DNA from: Cyrtodaria siliqua
Lineage: Eukaryota; Mollusca; Bivalvia; Adapedonta; Hiatellidae
NCBI GenBank assembly: GCA_037043455.1
Contig: JAWPHD010000137.1
Location: 496,001-560,000, forward strand
DNA length: 64,000 nt
Direction of reading: 5' to 3'
Below, piece by piece: positions 1-11,814 of the stretch; the stretch's first letter is position 1; every line of letters begins with the position of its first letter. The position numbers and the translations under genes are program-made. The notes under the pieces are model-generated. The model saw nothing but the letters and a program-made list of their open reading frames with translations. It had not been told where the DNA came from and did no database searches.

Positions 1-379
1 GCTGGTGTCTTAACCAAAAACTGGAATGTGAATCCTGAATGTAAAACTATAAGGTGCATAACAAGAGCTGTTGAAGAACAGTGCAGCTCGACTATTCGAT
101 TTTTCAGTGAATAATGAATTATATAGCCGGTATATACCATCAGAAAACAAGACTAAAACGATGTGGGGTTGGGGTTTGGGTGCGCGGCGGGTATAGAAAG
201 TCGGACCGATAGAAATTTATTGTTAGAATCGCATACAGATTATAATAAAATTTGTGGCAGGGTGTAAAGTTTTATTTTTTATTTTTATCAGTTTTAATCC
301 AAATTTGCAGTCATATTAAAGAAATTTGTGGTCGAAAGGCAATTTTTATTGTGGCCTCATTTCAATTTTGTCTTATTGA

Positions 380-800
380 TATTTCATCAGTTAGGGGATG
401 GGATGTGTGGGGGTAACAAAGCTATATGTGTAAAAATTGACCAAAACATCACAGAAATATGTAAAAATAATAATAATAATAATAGTCTGTGTGAGTGCGC
501 GGGGTGGGGGGGGGGGGGGAGTGGAGTTGGTCGGGGGGTTGGGGGCAACTTAGCTATATGTGTCAGAATTGACCAAAACAACACAGAACTCTGTAAAAAA
601 TATTATTTTTTCGAGTGGGAGGGAGGGGATCAACACAGTTAAATGTGTAAGAATTGACCAAATAAACATAGAAATATGTATAAAAAAAAATCTGAGTGGA
701 GGAAGGCGAGGAGGGGGCAGGGAGGGAGGCGGGGTGTCAACATAGCTATATGTGTAAGAATTGACCAAAACAACAAGAAATATGTAAAAAAAAAAAAAAG
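380..800 (+). repeat. Minisatellite with G-rich spacers
   Basis: Four copies of a ~45-bp block (TGTGTAAGAATTGACCAAAA, then CAACACAGAAATATGTAAAA) start near 420, 552, 640 and 743, separated by G-rich spacers of different length. Open frames here are repeat artefacts. Confidence 0.8.
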
Positions 801-1645
801 GTTTCGAATGGTGAAATCTTCAAAAAGTGAGAACGGGCAGAATGAGTATTAAATTAGTTGTCTTCAAACATGTCAAATGCAGTTAAATAAATGAAATACA
901 TGATGGAGAATTATTTTAGCCCAATAAATTATTTATTTAACAGTACTTATGATTTCTCCCTTTCTTGGTGACAAACAATGGGAATGGACGCCATTTCCAA
1001 AGTGATTCAGTGCAGAAAACATCTTATGTCCCGTTTTATTCCCCGCTTCCGGTTAGGTATAATTTATAATTGGGTGCATTTTCCCTTCATGTAAACCGGA
1101 AAACAAGTACAAATACGACTTTGTCAAGAATCTATACGGTCAACGATTATTTTTAAAACTCATTTATTAATAATAGCATTCACATATAAAACATTGTCAA
1201 AATATCGACCGATGATTCATGGCTCAGTATTTCAACATTCATGTTTTACACAAAGCGTAGTGAATTGCAGCGCTGAACTGTATTGTTTATATGTATTCGC
1301 AGAAAACGCCTGACAGTTCAAAGTGTGTTTGTTATTCCCTTTCAATGCAACTTCTGATTATGTGTATGATAAGAAAGTAGAAATATAAGGTTTAGTTCAA
1401 GATCGATATGAATTTAAGTGTTTAGGATTTGTAGAATTTCTTGAGTTTTTACTTATCGTTGGTGCAGCTGACAATTTGACAATAATTGCAATCTGTTATA
1501 ATGCCTGTCGATACACTCACATGTATAGCCAAGTGTGTATAATCCCCTTTTCAGTATTAATTAAAGAAGATTATATGTAGTATAATATTTAATCAAATAT
1601 TGAATTGAACGACATGTGTTTGTTAGTTGACATATGTGTTACACC
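800..1645. other. Stretch without recognisable genes
   Basis: AT-rich; no long frame, tandem repeat or paired inverted ends seen. Confidence 0.35.
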
Positions 1646-1649
1646 GTTA

Positions 1650-1695
1650 TATCAGGTGTTGAAAATGACGTAAAAACACCATACAAAGTAATAGT
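1650..1695 (+). mobile_element. SINE family B, 3'-end fragment
   Basis: GTGTTGAAAATGACGTAAAA followed by ACACCATACAAAG matches only the last ~40 bases of the SINE at 25764. Confidence 0.5.
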
Positions 1696-1947
1696 AATGT
1701 AATAGTTACAAATATAATAGTTATTCATTTGCTATAAAAGTTATTCATTATATCTGCATATCATTTTTGATTATACAATTTACAGAGTGCCGTTCGCATT
1801 GTATGATACAAACAACCGCTGTTCAAATAATCTTTGTATAACAGACACTCCACAGTTTATTTTATCAACATTTATAAAAACCGATCGACATTATTAGAGT
1901 GTTTTATTTGCATAAGTTTGCTAAAGTAAACATGTAATATCGATTAT

Positions 1948-2330
1948 TCTAATACACCCGCACTATATAGCCTAGTTTAAAATATCTCGTTATATTGAAC
2001 GATATATCACTGTAATTTTTGCAACGTTAGGAGAATAAGCATTGCGTATTGCGCATTGCGCATTCCGCATTGTAACGTATGCAACGTTAGGAGAGCAAGC
2101 AAAGCAATGCGAAAGATTTCAGATGTGTGCGTTATTTTCACATTTTAGGGGTATTAGAATAGAAATAGAACATCGTTTACGGTGAATTATCTATAATATA
2201 TCACGGTATGTCGTTCAATTGTAAAAAATAATTTCACTCGCACTTCGGGCTCGTGAAATTATTGTTTACAATTGAACTCCAAACCGTGATATATTAAACG
2301 ATAATTCACAATAAACGATGTTCTATTTCT
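1948..2330. mobile_element. Palindromic MITE, copy 1
   Basis: The right part (2161-2330) is a long inverted repeat: AGAAATAGAACATCGTTTAC at the left, its near-complement ending GATGTTCTATTTCT at the right, closing on CACTTCGGGCTCGTG. The left part (from TCTAATACACCCGCAC) precedes it in the same way in the copy at 62431. A short GCATTGCG-type repeat (2040-2080) is present only here. No open frame. Confidence 0.7.
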
Positions 2331-2334
2331 TAAA

Positions 2335-3115
2335 TAATAATAAGCGTGAGTATTTAAATATTTTAAACAATATAATTGAAAAGTGTATAGAAATAAGTTT
2401 AAATAAAGCGTATCTCTCTTTTCCCATCAACTGGGCACTCATCTAGCAAAAGATAAAGCGAGCTTTCAATCTTATGAACTCATGAATACATTTTGCTTTT
2501 TGTCATCAATAATTGAAATATTTAAACACATAATGGATAGGTTTTGGCATAACGCATTTTCTTGTTCTTGTTCTCCAATGTGCTAGAAGACTTCGATACC
2601 CCGATGAGGCATAAACGCGGGACCTCCGCCAATGTACTGCTAGTAAAATGATCCAAAGTATATATAACATATTTGTATTACGAACTTTCTTTATAACATT
2701 TCGTAAACATAGTAATAAAATAACAAAAGTTCAATATTTATGTTAATATTAAGAAGTTGGGAGGTTTCTTTATATATAAAACATGACATTTATGTATACA
2801 TATTGATGTACTATAGTTTAAAGAGTATTATTTTCCCTGCTTTCTATGGTAAGAACAACACAATGATCACAATTTGAAGTCCGTTTTCCGGATAAGACCG
2901 TGAAATCGATCCGTTATGGAGTGGATATCGACTTCTGGTAAGTAAACACAGTGTTTTTCGAGGTGTGTACAAGGTTTATCAGTTTATTTTAAGCAAACAT
3001 GTTTTCATTTTGCAAAAAAGCTTCACGTGTGTCCACGGCAAAATATATTTAGATATTATACCTGCAACAGATATATACCATCTGTCTGTGATATGCTCAC
3101 ATTTTGCACGGTAGC
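2335..3115. other. Stretch without recognisable genes
   Basis: A consensus GTAAGT donor at 2938 follows a short frame from the ATG at 2916; with no continuation this is not called. Confidence 0.3.
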
Positions 3116-3119
3116 GAAA

Positions 3120-3550
3120 CATAAAATATGAATACGTCATATAAAATACGTCTGTATAGCGGAAATAACTTACCAGCTACGAAAATGGCCCCGTGTTATG
3201 GAATATGCTTCAGTAATGTTTGGTTGTGTCGTTTTAAAATTATAGTGTGTGTAATTATAATATAAATAGACAAAAGAAATTCTACATTCCCAAAAATCCG
3301 TCATAAAATGACAAAATATGTAATTTATAAACCCGAATGTATTGCGAAAATAACTTACCGACTACGAAAAGGGCATCGTTTTATGGAATATGCTTCAATC
3401 ATTTGGTGTTGGTTATTTAATGTTAATATATGTAAAGTGTATGCTAAAATGCATAAAAGAGAGTCTAAATTCCCCCAAAATCATCATAAAATATGGCAGC
3501 ATGTAGTTTTCGTTATTCGAATCAACGATCCGGTCTGCGAAAAGGCCTAG
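3120..3550 (+). repeat. Tandem ~185-bp repeat, about 2.4 units
   Basis: Units near 3140, 3325 and 3490 share AAATAACTTACC, TACGAAAA and TATGGAATATGCTTCA. Read on the minus strand the first two contain a GTAAGTTATTT donor-like site. It lies next to the SGNH-like exon on the same strand. Confidence 0.55.
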
Positions 3551-3594
3551 GGCCTATGTGTTTAATGCATATTATCATAATTTCGGGAATTTAC

Positions 3595-3737
3595 CTGTCT
3601 CTAATATGGCTGACACAAACACTCTTTCCACACCACACATTTTCATTTCCTCCACCATGCGCTTTAGATCGTCAAATATTCCCATCGGTGTGCACTCGTC
3701 GGTGATGTTGTTGCAGCCCAATACTACGAACACGTAT
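3595..3737 (-). CDS. Isolated exon of an SGNH/GDSL-type hydrolase-like protein
   Basis: Read on the minus strand, a TTCTCTTTTCAG acceptor (3738-3749) opens a 143-base exon ending at GAGACAG|GTAAAT (donor at 3594). The open frame reads YVFVVLGCNNIT, then a helix-like DDLKRMVEEMKMCGVERVFV. The pattern FVVLGxND, a helical stretch and GV..V.V matches block III and the next strand of SGNH esterases, but the usual Asp of GxND is Asn here (GCNN). No neighbouring exon was recognised: upstream on this strand there is ~270 bases of AT-rich sequence and then a LINE, which may lie in the intron. It could be a pseudogene fragment. Confidence 0.45.
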
Positions 3738-4079
3738 CTGAAAAGAGAAATTGACATGTATTATACATTTTAAAATGTTTTGCAATCACTGACTTACTTC
3801 TGTTATTTCTGCTGCATCGTTAAATATTCAAATGCAGTTAAGGCAAGAAGTTATACGTATTTGTATTATAATTATTTCCACACAAGTTATAGAAACACGA
3901 TAATTACAATAGAATATACATAATATAATTTGATATTTATAGATAGATTTCTATAGATAATTATTATATTTATGATATATATGTGTTAAATCAGCTTATT
4001 TAGATTATTACCTGGGTCTATCTAAACATAGACTATTAAACGTAGTCTCGAACTTGTTTCAGTATTTCGATTTAATTTC

Positions 4080-4884
4080 ATTAAATTTGCTTTGAAAGAA
4101 AGTAGGATCTGTACTGGATATGTTACTATTTCAAAGATCAAAAATAATTGTTGGTGTTTCCAAATTCCAGGGTGGAATTTGTGCTACTTTGTACTTGGCA
4201 ATCAAATTTAGGTCGATTTCAATGTCTTTTAATTTTGGTTTAATACGAAGACCAAATGGTCGAATGGCCTTCGGTTTTCGATCAAAAAGAGGTTCATAAC
4301 TAGGCTTAAAAACAGTATCGAAAGTTGAGTTTGAAGGGTTAGATTGTAATTTAATGGTATACTGAAGGGCTAATTTGTCCCGTCTATGGAACAGTGATGG
4401 TTCATTAGCTTCAACATATAGACTTTAGGCTGGTGATGTACGAAATTAAGGCAATTAAAGCGAGTCGTAAACCTTGATTGTGTATAGGATCGAGCATCTG
4501 CAAGTATGACTTGCGAGTCGATCCATATACTACTGAGCCGTAGTCCACCTTGTATTTGATAAGAGATCTATATAGTCGCAAGAGGACTTTTCGATCTGCT
4601 CCCCTATTAGTGTTCGCAACATAAGAGCTTTAAGGCATTTGGCCTTCAAGTATTTAAGGTGTGGTATGAAAGTTAAATTACGATCAAAAATAAGATCAAC
4701 GCATTTTGTCTCATCCACTACTGGTTTTGGTGACCCATCCAGTGTTGTGTTAGATGAGGGTCTTCATGATGTGTACGTAGTTGACAGAAGTGCATACAAT
4801 TAATTTTAGATTTAGAAAATGTAAAACCCTTTTCATCAGACCAGGTCGGAAGTTTATTGAGACATTGCTGAAGTTGTCTTTTAA
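4080..4884 (-). pseudogene. LINE reverse transcriptase thumb and C-terminal tail
   Basis: Beyond the MITE the minus-strand frame continues with QQCLNKLPTWSDEKGFTFS, then FDRNLTFIPHLKYLKAKCLK, the thumb block common to jockey-type RTs, and near 4140-4300 with RIKPKLKDIEIDLNLIA and VAQIPPWNLETP. The last motif is the usual C-terminal PPW segment. A following RNase H domain, present in some relatives, was not seen. Confidence 0.7.
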
Positions 4885-5428
4885 AGGGAATGAAGCGACA
4901 CAGCCAAACAACACTGTTGTTGCGAGTTCTGAAAAACTTGACAAAAGGTGAAAGAATTATCCAAATCGGATGATAAACAAAAAAGATATGACCATTTGAA
5001 GGTTGTTCTTAAACGGGGTAGAGGAGCTGCCATTTATAGAACTATTACACCATAGATCCAAATAACCATATATGGAATATTGATAAAAGTCATTTAAAGC
5101 AAAGAAAATCACTGCAAATGAATGCAAAATCCTTTACTGGTCATATAAAGCATTATTGTCATTAAGATACATATTTTTCATACAGTTGCTGTTATTTTTT
5201 CTCTATTAATCAGTAAATTTTCATATTTGTAAATATTCCATATATGGTCATTTAGAACTTTGCTGTCATAGCTCACAATATGGCGGCTTCCATATCAGTT
5301 CAGATAGAAGCTTCAAATGAGCATATCTTCTCTCTTGATCATACGATTTTGATAATTCTATCACCCCTATTCAAGTTTTTCAAAACTCCCAATATTAAAG
5401 ATGGTTTGGCTGTGTCACTACATACCCT
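4885..5428. mobile_element. TTAA-flanked foldback MITE (piggyBac-like ends), copy 1
   Basis: The 544-bp element starts AGGGAATGAAGCGACACAGC and ends in the complement (GCTGTGTCACTACATACCCT), with TTAA on each side (4881-4884 and 5429-5432). The two halves are inverted copies of each other for most of their length (shared GATATGACCATTTGAAG-like and ATATGGAATATT blocks), so it could fold into one long hairpin. Removing the element and one TTAA restores an uninterrupted RT reading frame. TTAA target sites are typical of piggyBac-type transposases; no coding capacity is present. Confidence 0.85.
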
Positions 5429-6130
5429 TTAAAAGTCTTCATGTTTTTGCACGATAACATATAACAAAGTCGGCAACATTTAGAAAACAATCCACACCAG
5501 GATTGATGCATTGAACTATACTATTATATTTTATATTAAAAAGGGTGACAGGGAGTATGCTGCCCTGTGGCACACTCATCTCCTGTTCATGAATGTCAGA
5601 AAGGGTTGAACACATTCGGACACGAAACTGTCTATCATCTAAGAAATTCTCTATAACAAATGGTAATCGGCCTCTAAGACCAAGGTCGTAAAGTTCATTC
5701 ATAATACCGTACTTCCATGCAGTATCATAAGCTTTCAAAACATACAGCGACTAGATGTTCTTTCTTTACCAAATCTTCCGTAATAAATGATTCAAATCCA
5801 ATGAGATTGTCTGTTGTGCCTCGTTGGCGTCGGAATCCACTTTGCTACTTTGTAATCAGTTTTTTGTCTTCTAGGTACCAAACGAGTCTTTCGTTAATCA
5901 TTCGTTCTATGGTTTTACATATACAACTCGTTAAAGCAATAGGACGATAATTTATTGGTTCCGTATAATACTTTCCAGGTTTTCCAGGTTTGGGGACTAG
6001 AATAAAAAATATATCAAGAATGGTAGAGAGACAGGTTTCAGTTAAATGTTTTAATAATTGATAATGGATATCATCAGGACCAGCTGATGTATCATGAGCA
6101 TTTTTAAGGGATTCTCGCAGTTTTTTGAGA
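5429..6130 (-). pseudogene. LINE reverse transcriptase, N-terminal and palm part
   Basis: Minus-strand translation in broken frames gives GPDDIHYQLLKHLTE, NYRPIALTSCICKTIERMI, SGFRRQRGTTDNL and then a 99-codon frame (5738-5439) starting at KAYDTAWKYG and passing VPQGSILPVTLFNI. These are RT motifs of the jockey/CR1 type. In the catalytic box the sequence reads FLNVADFVICY, so one of the two Asp is Ala. The frame is cut by the MITE at 5428 but resumes on its other side. Confidence 0.8.
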
Positions 6131-6709
6131 ATGAACAGTTTATTGAATTTTCTCCAAATTTTTCGACTTGAAGTTCAGCTTCTTCTGTTCTTTTTTTTTT
6201 TTTTTTTTTTAGAAAATCTGGTTGACAATTTTCAGAAGAGATGTTTTAGAAAATGTTTCTGCCAAGTGTTTGTAATATCTTTGACAGATGTAATATCTCC
6301 ATTATCAGTTTTAAGATGATTTACACAACCAGAATTACCTTTACCGTTTATTTTCCGGACCATGTCCCACGTCTTCTTAAGAGATGAGCGAGAGTTCAGC
6401 CTAGAGACGTAAGATCTCCAGGATTGCCTCTTGCTATCCTAAATAGTACGACGGGCTTTCGCACGAAAAACTCTAAAATTATCTTAATTATTTTGAGTTG
6501 GCCGCAAGTTAAAATTATTTAATGCAGCTTCACGATCGCTGACTGCCTTTTTGCAGCCATCATCGTACCATGGTTTATGTGGGCGTTTTGGATTTGCCGG
6601 GTTTTTTGGAATAGTTGGATCAGCTATATCATGAAGAGTTTTGGTAAAAAGAAACGTATCCCAATCAGCTTTGCGAAGTTTCCATCGTTGCAATTTTTCG
6701 AGAAGTGGT

Positions 6710-7190
6710 GGGCCGATATTTTCAAGAAATATGGGGAAGTGGTCACTTATTATTTTTGGCTAAGAAATCCTCAACTGTCTTGCCTTTATTGTTTACATCT
6801 TTACAACCCCAGATGTACAGTAGTTATTTGCATTAAAATCACCCAAGAGTATAAAGGTGATGGTAATTGTGCAACAAGGTGATTTTGATCTTTAAGGTCT
6901 AGTGAAGAACTAGGTGGTAAATATAAGTGCATATTGTTATATCTGCGCATGGTAACTGACCGCAACAGCTTGAAAATCAGTTTTCAACGCAACAGTTCTG
7001 TGAGGAATGTTTCGATTTAGCAGCTTTATTATTTTATCACAAATATAGTTCTATAATGAATAGTTTTTAAAAGATATCTTATCACTAGCCTTCAAGAAAG
7101 TTTATTGAAGACAAAATGCAACAGGGTTGTGTTTATTTAAAAGTAAGCTGATTTCATCATAACTAGGCTTTAAACCTCGGCGTTCCATTC
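6710..7190 (-). pseudogene. LINE endonuclease domain remnant
   Basis: No long frame survives, but translated pieces on the minus strand match an apurinic-type endonuclease in the right order: LKPSYDEISLL and AFCLQ near 7120-7180, RTVALKTDFQAVAVS near 6970-7010, FILLGDFNANN near 6835-6865, and SDHFPIFLENIGPPLL near 6700-6745. LGDFNAHN and SDHFPI are the family's conserved blocks around the catalytic Asp and His. Several indels and stops interrupt it. Confidence 0.65.
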
Positions 7191-7790
7191 AATGACCTTA
7201 TATGATTTTGATGTTACTACGGTAGAAGTACGGGTTTACTGCCTTTGGAGTTGGCAGACTTTGGAGACTTTGTAACTTCCAGATGTGCTGGATCATGAAC
7301 TTCCATCTCCAAGTCTCCAAATCTGTTGCAGTCTAATCGGATCATCAGATACTTTCGACCGCTTCCCCGGAAGAATTCTGTTTTCTTGCTGTCAAGTCTG
7401 TGGCAGCAATTCTGAGTGGTGACGAACTCTTGGAAGAGTTAGTCGGATTCGGTTGCACCAGAGTCCGCCGATTTCGAAATAGATGTAATATACATAATAG
7501 TTTTTGAGAATATAGTTGAAGGAATGTTAGGAAGCCACAAGAGGCTTGGGAGCCACAGGAGGCTTATTTAAGAGGACCACAGTTTGAGAGGCTGAAGATG
7601 TTTCAGAGGAGCTCTGAACACAGAGTGTAATAGTAGTAAACTTGTCGGAGTCTATTGGCCAGGTTAACATGGCCTGAGCCTTGATATACCTGGTAGCTGG
7701 TTTCTCAACCCTTCTCGCATCGGTGTACGATTTGACAGATGGAGTGGGCGGAGTAAGACTCTCAATAAGTTGCCTCTGGGAAAGAGATAT

Positions 7791-8492
7791 TTATTCTATT
7801 TTGATTTTCTGAATTTCTCTCCCGTCTTTCGAGAAAGCCCCGTTTGCACCCTTGCAATTAACGCAAGAGGCGGGATTTTTGCAGTTAAAGAAATCGCTGT
7901 AGCCCTGTTGACCGCAGTGTGCGCAAACGACAGTTCTCTTGCACCTTTCTCGATGATGCCCAACATGTTGGCAATTGAAATATCTGAGAGGGTTCGGGAT
8001 AAAATGGTCTACTGATAGAATAATATATCCAATTTTGATCGTTTTAGGAAGAGTAGGTGTGCTGAAAGTAAGCATGAATGTATTAGTTGGTTCCCTAGAG
8101 CGTACCACACTACTTTTTGAGGTGTTAAGAGAGATATAAGGTATCACCTCAATAGGAATATTGACAAAAGGTCTGATTTTTAGAAAGTTGTCATAGTGTG
8201 CTTTTCGTTCACACTCCACAAGAATTTTTTGAATTGTTAGTTTCCTTACACTCCTCGGCCCACCGGCAATACCGAGTAAAGCCTTAGAGATAGCGAAAGG
8301 AGAGAGAATTGTAATAGGTCGAGATTCATCCAATGAAATAATATTAAGAAATCGAGGCCAATTCAGATGTGATATGTCATTGACCGAGTCAGACTCAGAG
8401 TCAATTCTAAAACGTTTAGAAGCGAAAGAATTTGATGGAGTAGCTGTAGTTAATGCGTTATTTTCGTCCCATAATTGGGAATTGGTGTTCAT
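7791..8492 (-). pseudogene. LINE ORF1 (gag-like, zinc knuckle) protein fragment
   Basis: A 233-codon open frame starts at 8492 with MNTNSQLWDENNALTTATPS. The middle is the RRM-like region typical of such ORF1 proteins (HYDNFLKIRPFVNIPIEVIP). The end holds a Cys/His cluster of retroelement type: CQHVGHHRERC, then VCAHCGQQGYSDFFNC and CVNCKG. These bind the element's RNA. The first knuckle lacks a consensus spacing, and the frame stops at 7791 although related C-terminal sequence seems to continue to about 7250, so it is truncated. Confidence 0.75.
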
Positions 8493-9039
8493 TCTTCACG
8501 CTTCTCACCCACCTCGGAGTCCAACAAGGGGACATTTCCTGTGGATATCCGACAGACAAAATGCCAAGAATACGTGAAGAGTATACTCATATAAAGTAAA
8601 CGCATCAGACCTCCATACCACCAGGCGGACATAACCCCTTAACTCTAAAAAGTCAAAGAGCCCCACGTATGTTCCGCCTAAAAAGTGGCATGAGTATAGC
8701 CATATAGCGCTTATCCATACATTATTAGCCCTAGCGCCACCGCCATAAAGGATCCTTTCTACATGATGTTTAAAGAGGACAAAATAAAAGAGGAGTAAGA
8801 TATTAAACGAGAGAGATTGAGAGAGATGTGAAACAATAAGCTAGGATCAGATATAGCTGGAGTGACAAACCGATTGATTAGATCGGGCCAATCTGACCGC
8901 CCTTCTAGTTGATATCCTGACCGAAGTGGTGTGCTGTAACGCGGAGATAACTACCAAATCTCCACGTCACTCAACCACCAGGATTTCCTACTCCAACGAC
9001 ACCGGTCGCCGCCCACGATCAACACGTGGGTTACTTTTC

Positions 9040-9066
9040 GGGGGTAGGGGGGTGGGGTGGGGGCGG
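9040..9066 (+). other. Potential G-quadruplex tract
   Basis: Runs of 5, 6, 4 and 5 G separated by TA, T and T: a strong quadruplex motif on the + strand, at the edge of the LINE relics. Confidence 0.6.
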
Positions 9067-9099
9067 TGTGTGGGTCCTACCCCTCTGCTGCATAACGTA

Positions 9100-11640
9100 G
9101 TAGTTGACGGGCGGGATCTATGTGTCGGAGGTGGGGTCGGTATTTATAGTAACAAACACCATTCGCGGACATATATATGACAGTTATAGAACAATGGACT
9201 TCCCGCGTCGTCTATTTAAAAACGTTTCAAATACTTCGGCGAATGCCAAACAAGGTGAATTGTGCTGCTGCTAGGATTTTCACTGTAAGAACTTTACTGC
9301 CTTATATTTCATAAAAGTACATTTTTGGATCTTGTGGACTTAATGGACGGGGGGTTATTGCCTTTAGGATTTATCTATGATTATGTGAGATCAGTAATAG
9401 TCTACTAGTATTTTCATTTATAAGTTGGATGGTTATCTTGGTCAATATATCAATATTAGTATGGATAATATTGGATTTATTTGATACATTAATTTTATAT
9501 GGAGATGTTTGGGATGAGGAGTCTTGAACTATGGGGTAATTCTAACTGGGCTGCTGGGGGTAGGGGTCTCATCAAGTTCCGCCAAGTCCAGGATAGACTT
9601 TTGCAAAAGACTATGGTTTGATGACCAGCTAGAGTCAAAACTATTCCCAGAAGATAATACGGCTGTGTTCCGGCTCACGTTAAAGAGACTGTTATCACTA
9701 ACAGTTATCTATACATAGGGAGAAGAATGTGGTGGGGACAACTAATTTGGTTTGGGGTGGATTGTTTGAAATTATGGTTTGGGGAGTTTAGGGGAGTGAC
9801 AATGGTATGGTTGTGGATGTGGAGTTGATTTGGGGCACTAGTATTGATTGGATTGTCCGCGATTTCGGGGACATAATGGGTTATGGGGGTGACCTGGCTC
9901 ATAGAGGGACTTAATGAAGTTGGTATATTCGAGCTATGTTGGAGGTATGTCTGTGACCTTTCCATGGTGTCAATATATAATGGGTTCGTATGAATGGGGG
10001 AAACCGACGAACCAATGGGGGATTTTAATGTTGTATTCGAAAAAGGGAGCTGCTTGGGAGGCCCATCCGACTGTCGCGGTGGAGTGAACTGATCTGGTGT
10101 AGACGAGGATTTGTCTGCTTATACGTTCAGTACCATCTTATGGGAGGGGGATTTTTCTAGAGTCACTATTTGGTCACAGGTGTTGGGAAAGATTGGTTTA
10201 TTAAGGCGGAAGATGCGGCCTTTTTTCCTATAGAAGCAATTTATTGCGGGTTCACAGATGCTACTTTTGACCATTTCTGGATCCATACTGTACTCCATAT
10301 CACATTGGGATAGGAAATGGGGTGGCCTTCTTAATATCTAGTAGGGAGGGAATGTTTGAATCACTCTGTCGAGTTGATGTTTCTATTGATGGGAATGGGG
10401 ACTTTACTGGGATAGTAAATGAATTTATAATTAAGGGGATTAGGGGCTAGTATTTGAGATCAGGTTTTCGGACAATTTGAAGATGCCAATCTGGAGATAT
10501 CTATGGGGACAGCAGAGAGCATGGGTGGATCAGGGGTATCTATGGTATCTGGCTTATGGTGCGTAGGGTGTGTATCCCGTTTTGTAGTTGACGGGCGGGA
10601 TCTATGTGTCGGAGGTGGGGTGCGGGATATGACCTGGTTAAAGAGACCCCTATCTTTACTATCCACTATAGTCTCTTGGTTTGGGAGATCCCAATCATCA
10701 AAGAAAGAGGATTTCCATATGCTGTGCACTGGGGGAGAGGCAGTATATTCCTCCGGATCAATGTCATTCGAGAGGAGAGTTGGGTGGGGTTGGTGAACTA
10801 TTTGGGCTTCTTGTATGGGAACTGGGGGAGGGTAAGGGGCACAATGTGTTACGTGGTATATTTTATTTGCCACTAACCAAGAGACATGTTTAGTTTTTGA
10901 CATATGGAGGAAACAAGAGGCTTGGGAGTTGGGAGTAGACAGGACAGCCTCTGTTTCGGGTTGAGTAGGACTCTCCACAATTTGCACAGCAGTATATGTT
11001 AGACTTACAATCCCTTGTGTAATGGTATTTGGCGCATATGGTGCATGTTTCCTCCCCGCGGCATTTGTCTATTTTGTGGCCGAAGCCTTAGCACTTAAAG
11101 CACATAATGGGCGCAGGGATGTATTCTTCCACATCAAAAGATGTATATGTCTCATGTATCAAAAGCATGGAAGAAAGGCTCTCCCAGGCTACAACAATAT
11201 TGACTGCATCTGTTTTCCCCCGAATTTGATGGATAGGATTGAGAGAGATAAAATATTTGGAGTGTTAAAGTCCTTGAGGTGTGTGTGTGGGGGGGGGGAG
11301 GAGGTTATGGAGTGGATACCTCTACTGAAATGGAATTGAAGGTCACAGGTTTTAATTTTAATATGAAATTTGTTGCTAATTTTGTTTTGAAAGCTAGAGG
11401 ATATAATGGTCGAAAGTTTGATTATGGGGATTTGTTGGGTGAGAGAGGTAGTTGGCTTTTAGATTTAAAATAATAGTGTATGGGACCAGGTATTGTCGTC
11501 AGGTGGTGGTTGTCATTGCCGGACACTGCCCTCCAAGATTGTCTGAAAGTTTGCTTATTCTGGACTGCATTATGGAGTTGTAGGAGTTGTAGTAAGGCCT
11601 AGATAATATAGTGGAGAACAAAATATTTGGATTTAAGAAA
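9100..11640 (-). pseudogene. Degraded second LINE ORF1 region
   Basis: Minus-strand translation around 11105-10930 gives three retroelement-type knuckles: CFKC-x-GFGHKIDKC (a stop inside), CTICAKYHYTRDC and CCANCGESYSTRNRGC. Upstream, 11480-11110 reads like an RRM-type ORF1 core in broken frames; downstream a 175-codon frame (10987-10460) is Pro/Ser/Thr-rich (TPPPTHRSRPSTTKRDTHPT), typical of ORF1 tails. No endonuclease or RT follows: the sequence runs into the first LINE. About 40 bases around GACGGGCGGGATCTATGTGT occur twice (9107 and 10585), so the region is rearranged. Confidence 0.55.
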
Positions 11641-11814
11641 ATATGTATAGGGGTTATTCGAACTCGGTTATATTGCACAGAAGTAATAAGTTAACACTAA
11701 AGTAGGAATATTGCTAATATGTATGTACAACTATACTAAGGACCCGTAAAGGTCGAAGGTTATTATTTTCAATTGTATAACATGTAATACGTAGAATAAA
11801 AAGTATTCAAGGTG

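Larger units (their letters stand above)
4013..8900 (-). mobile_element. Degraded jockey-like non-LTR retrotransposon (LINE)
   Basis: The minus strand carries, in order, an ORF1 with zinc knuckles (8492-7791), an AP-type endonuclease (about 7190-6710), a linker with the KPWYDD block (6693-6484), a reverse transcriptase (about 6130-4540) and a C-terminal tail rich in PPW-like sequence ending near 4080. This is the order in jockey-clade elements. Many frameshifts and stops separate the parts, and the catalytic YVDD-type box reads NVADF, so it is dead. A TTAA foldback MITE is inserted at 4885-5428. The outer ends are uncertain: similarity fades near 4013, and the 5' UTR may extend to about 8900. 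Confidence 0.8.

Noticed and set aside
2916..2937. ATG frame ending at a consensus GTAAGT donor, as for a first coding exon
   Set aside because: Only 22 bases long, no promoter evidence and no downstream exon in matching phase was found on this strand.
7770..8015. Plus-strand 81-codon frame
   Set aside because: It is antisense to the LINE ORF1 zinc-knuckle region, which gives the recognisable protein.
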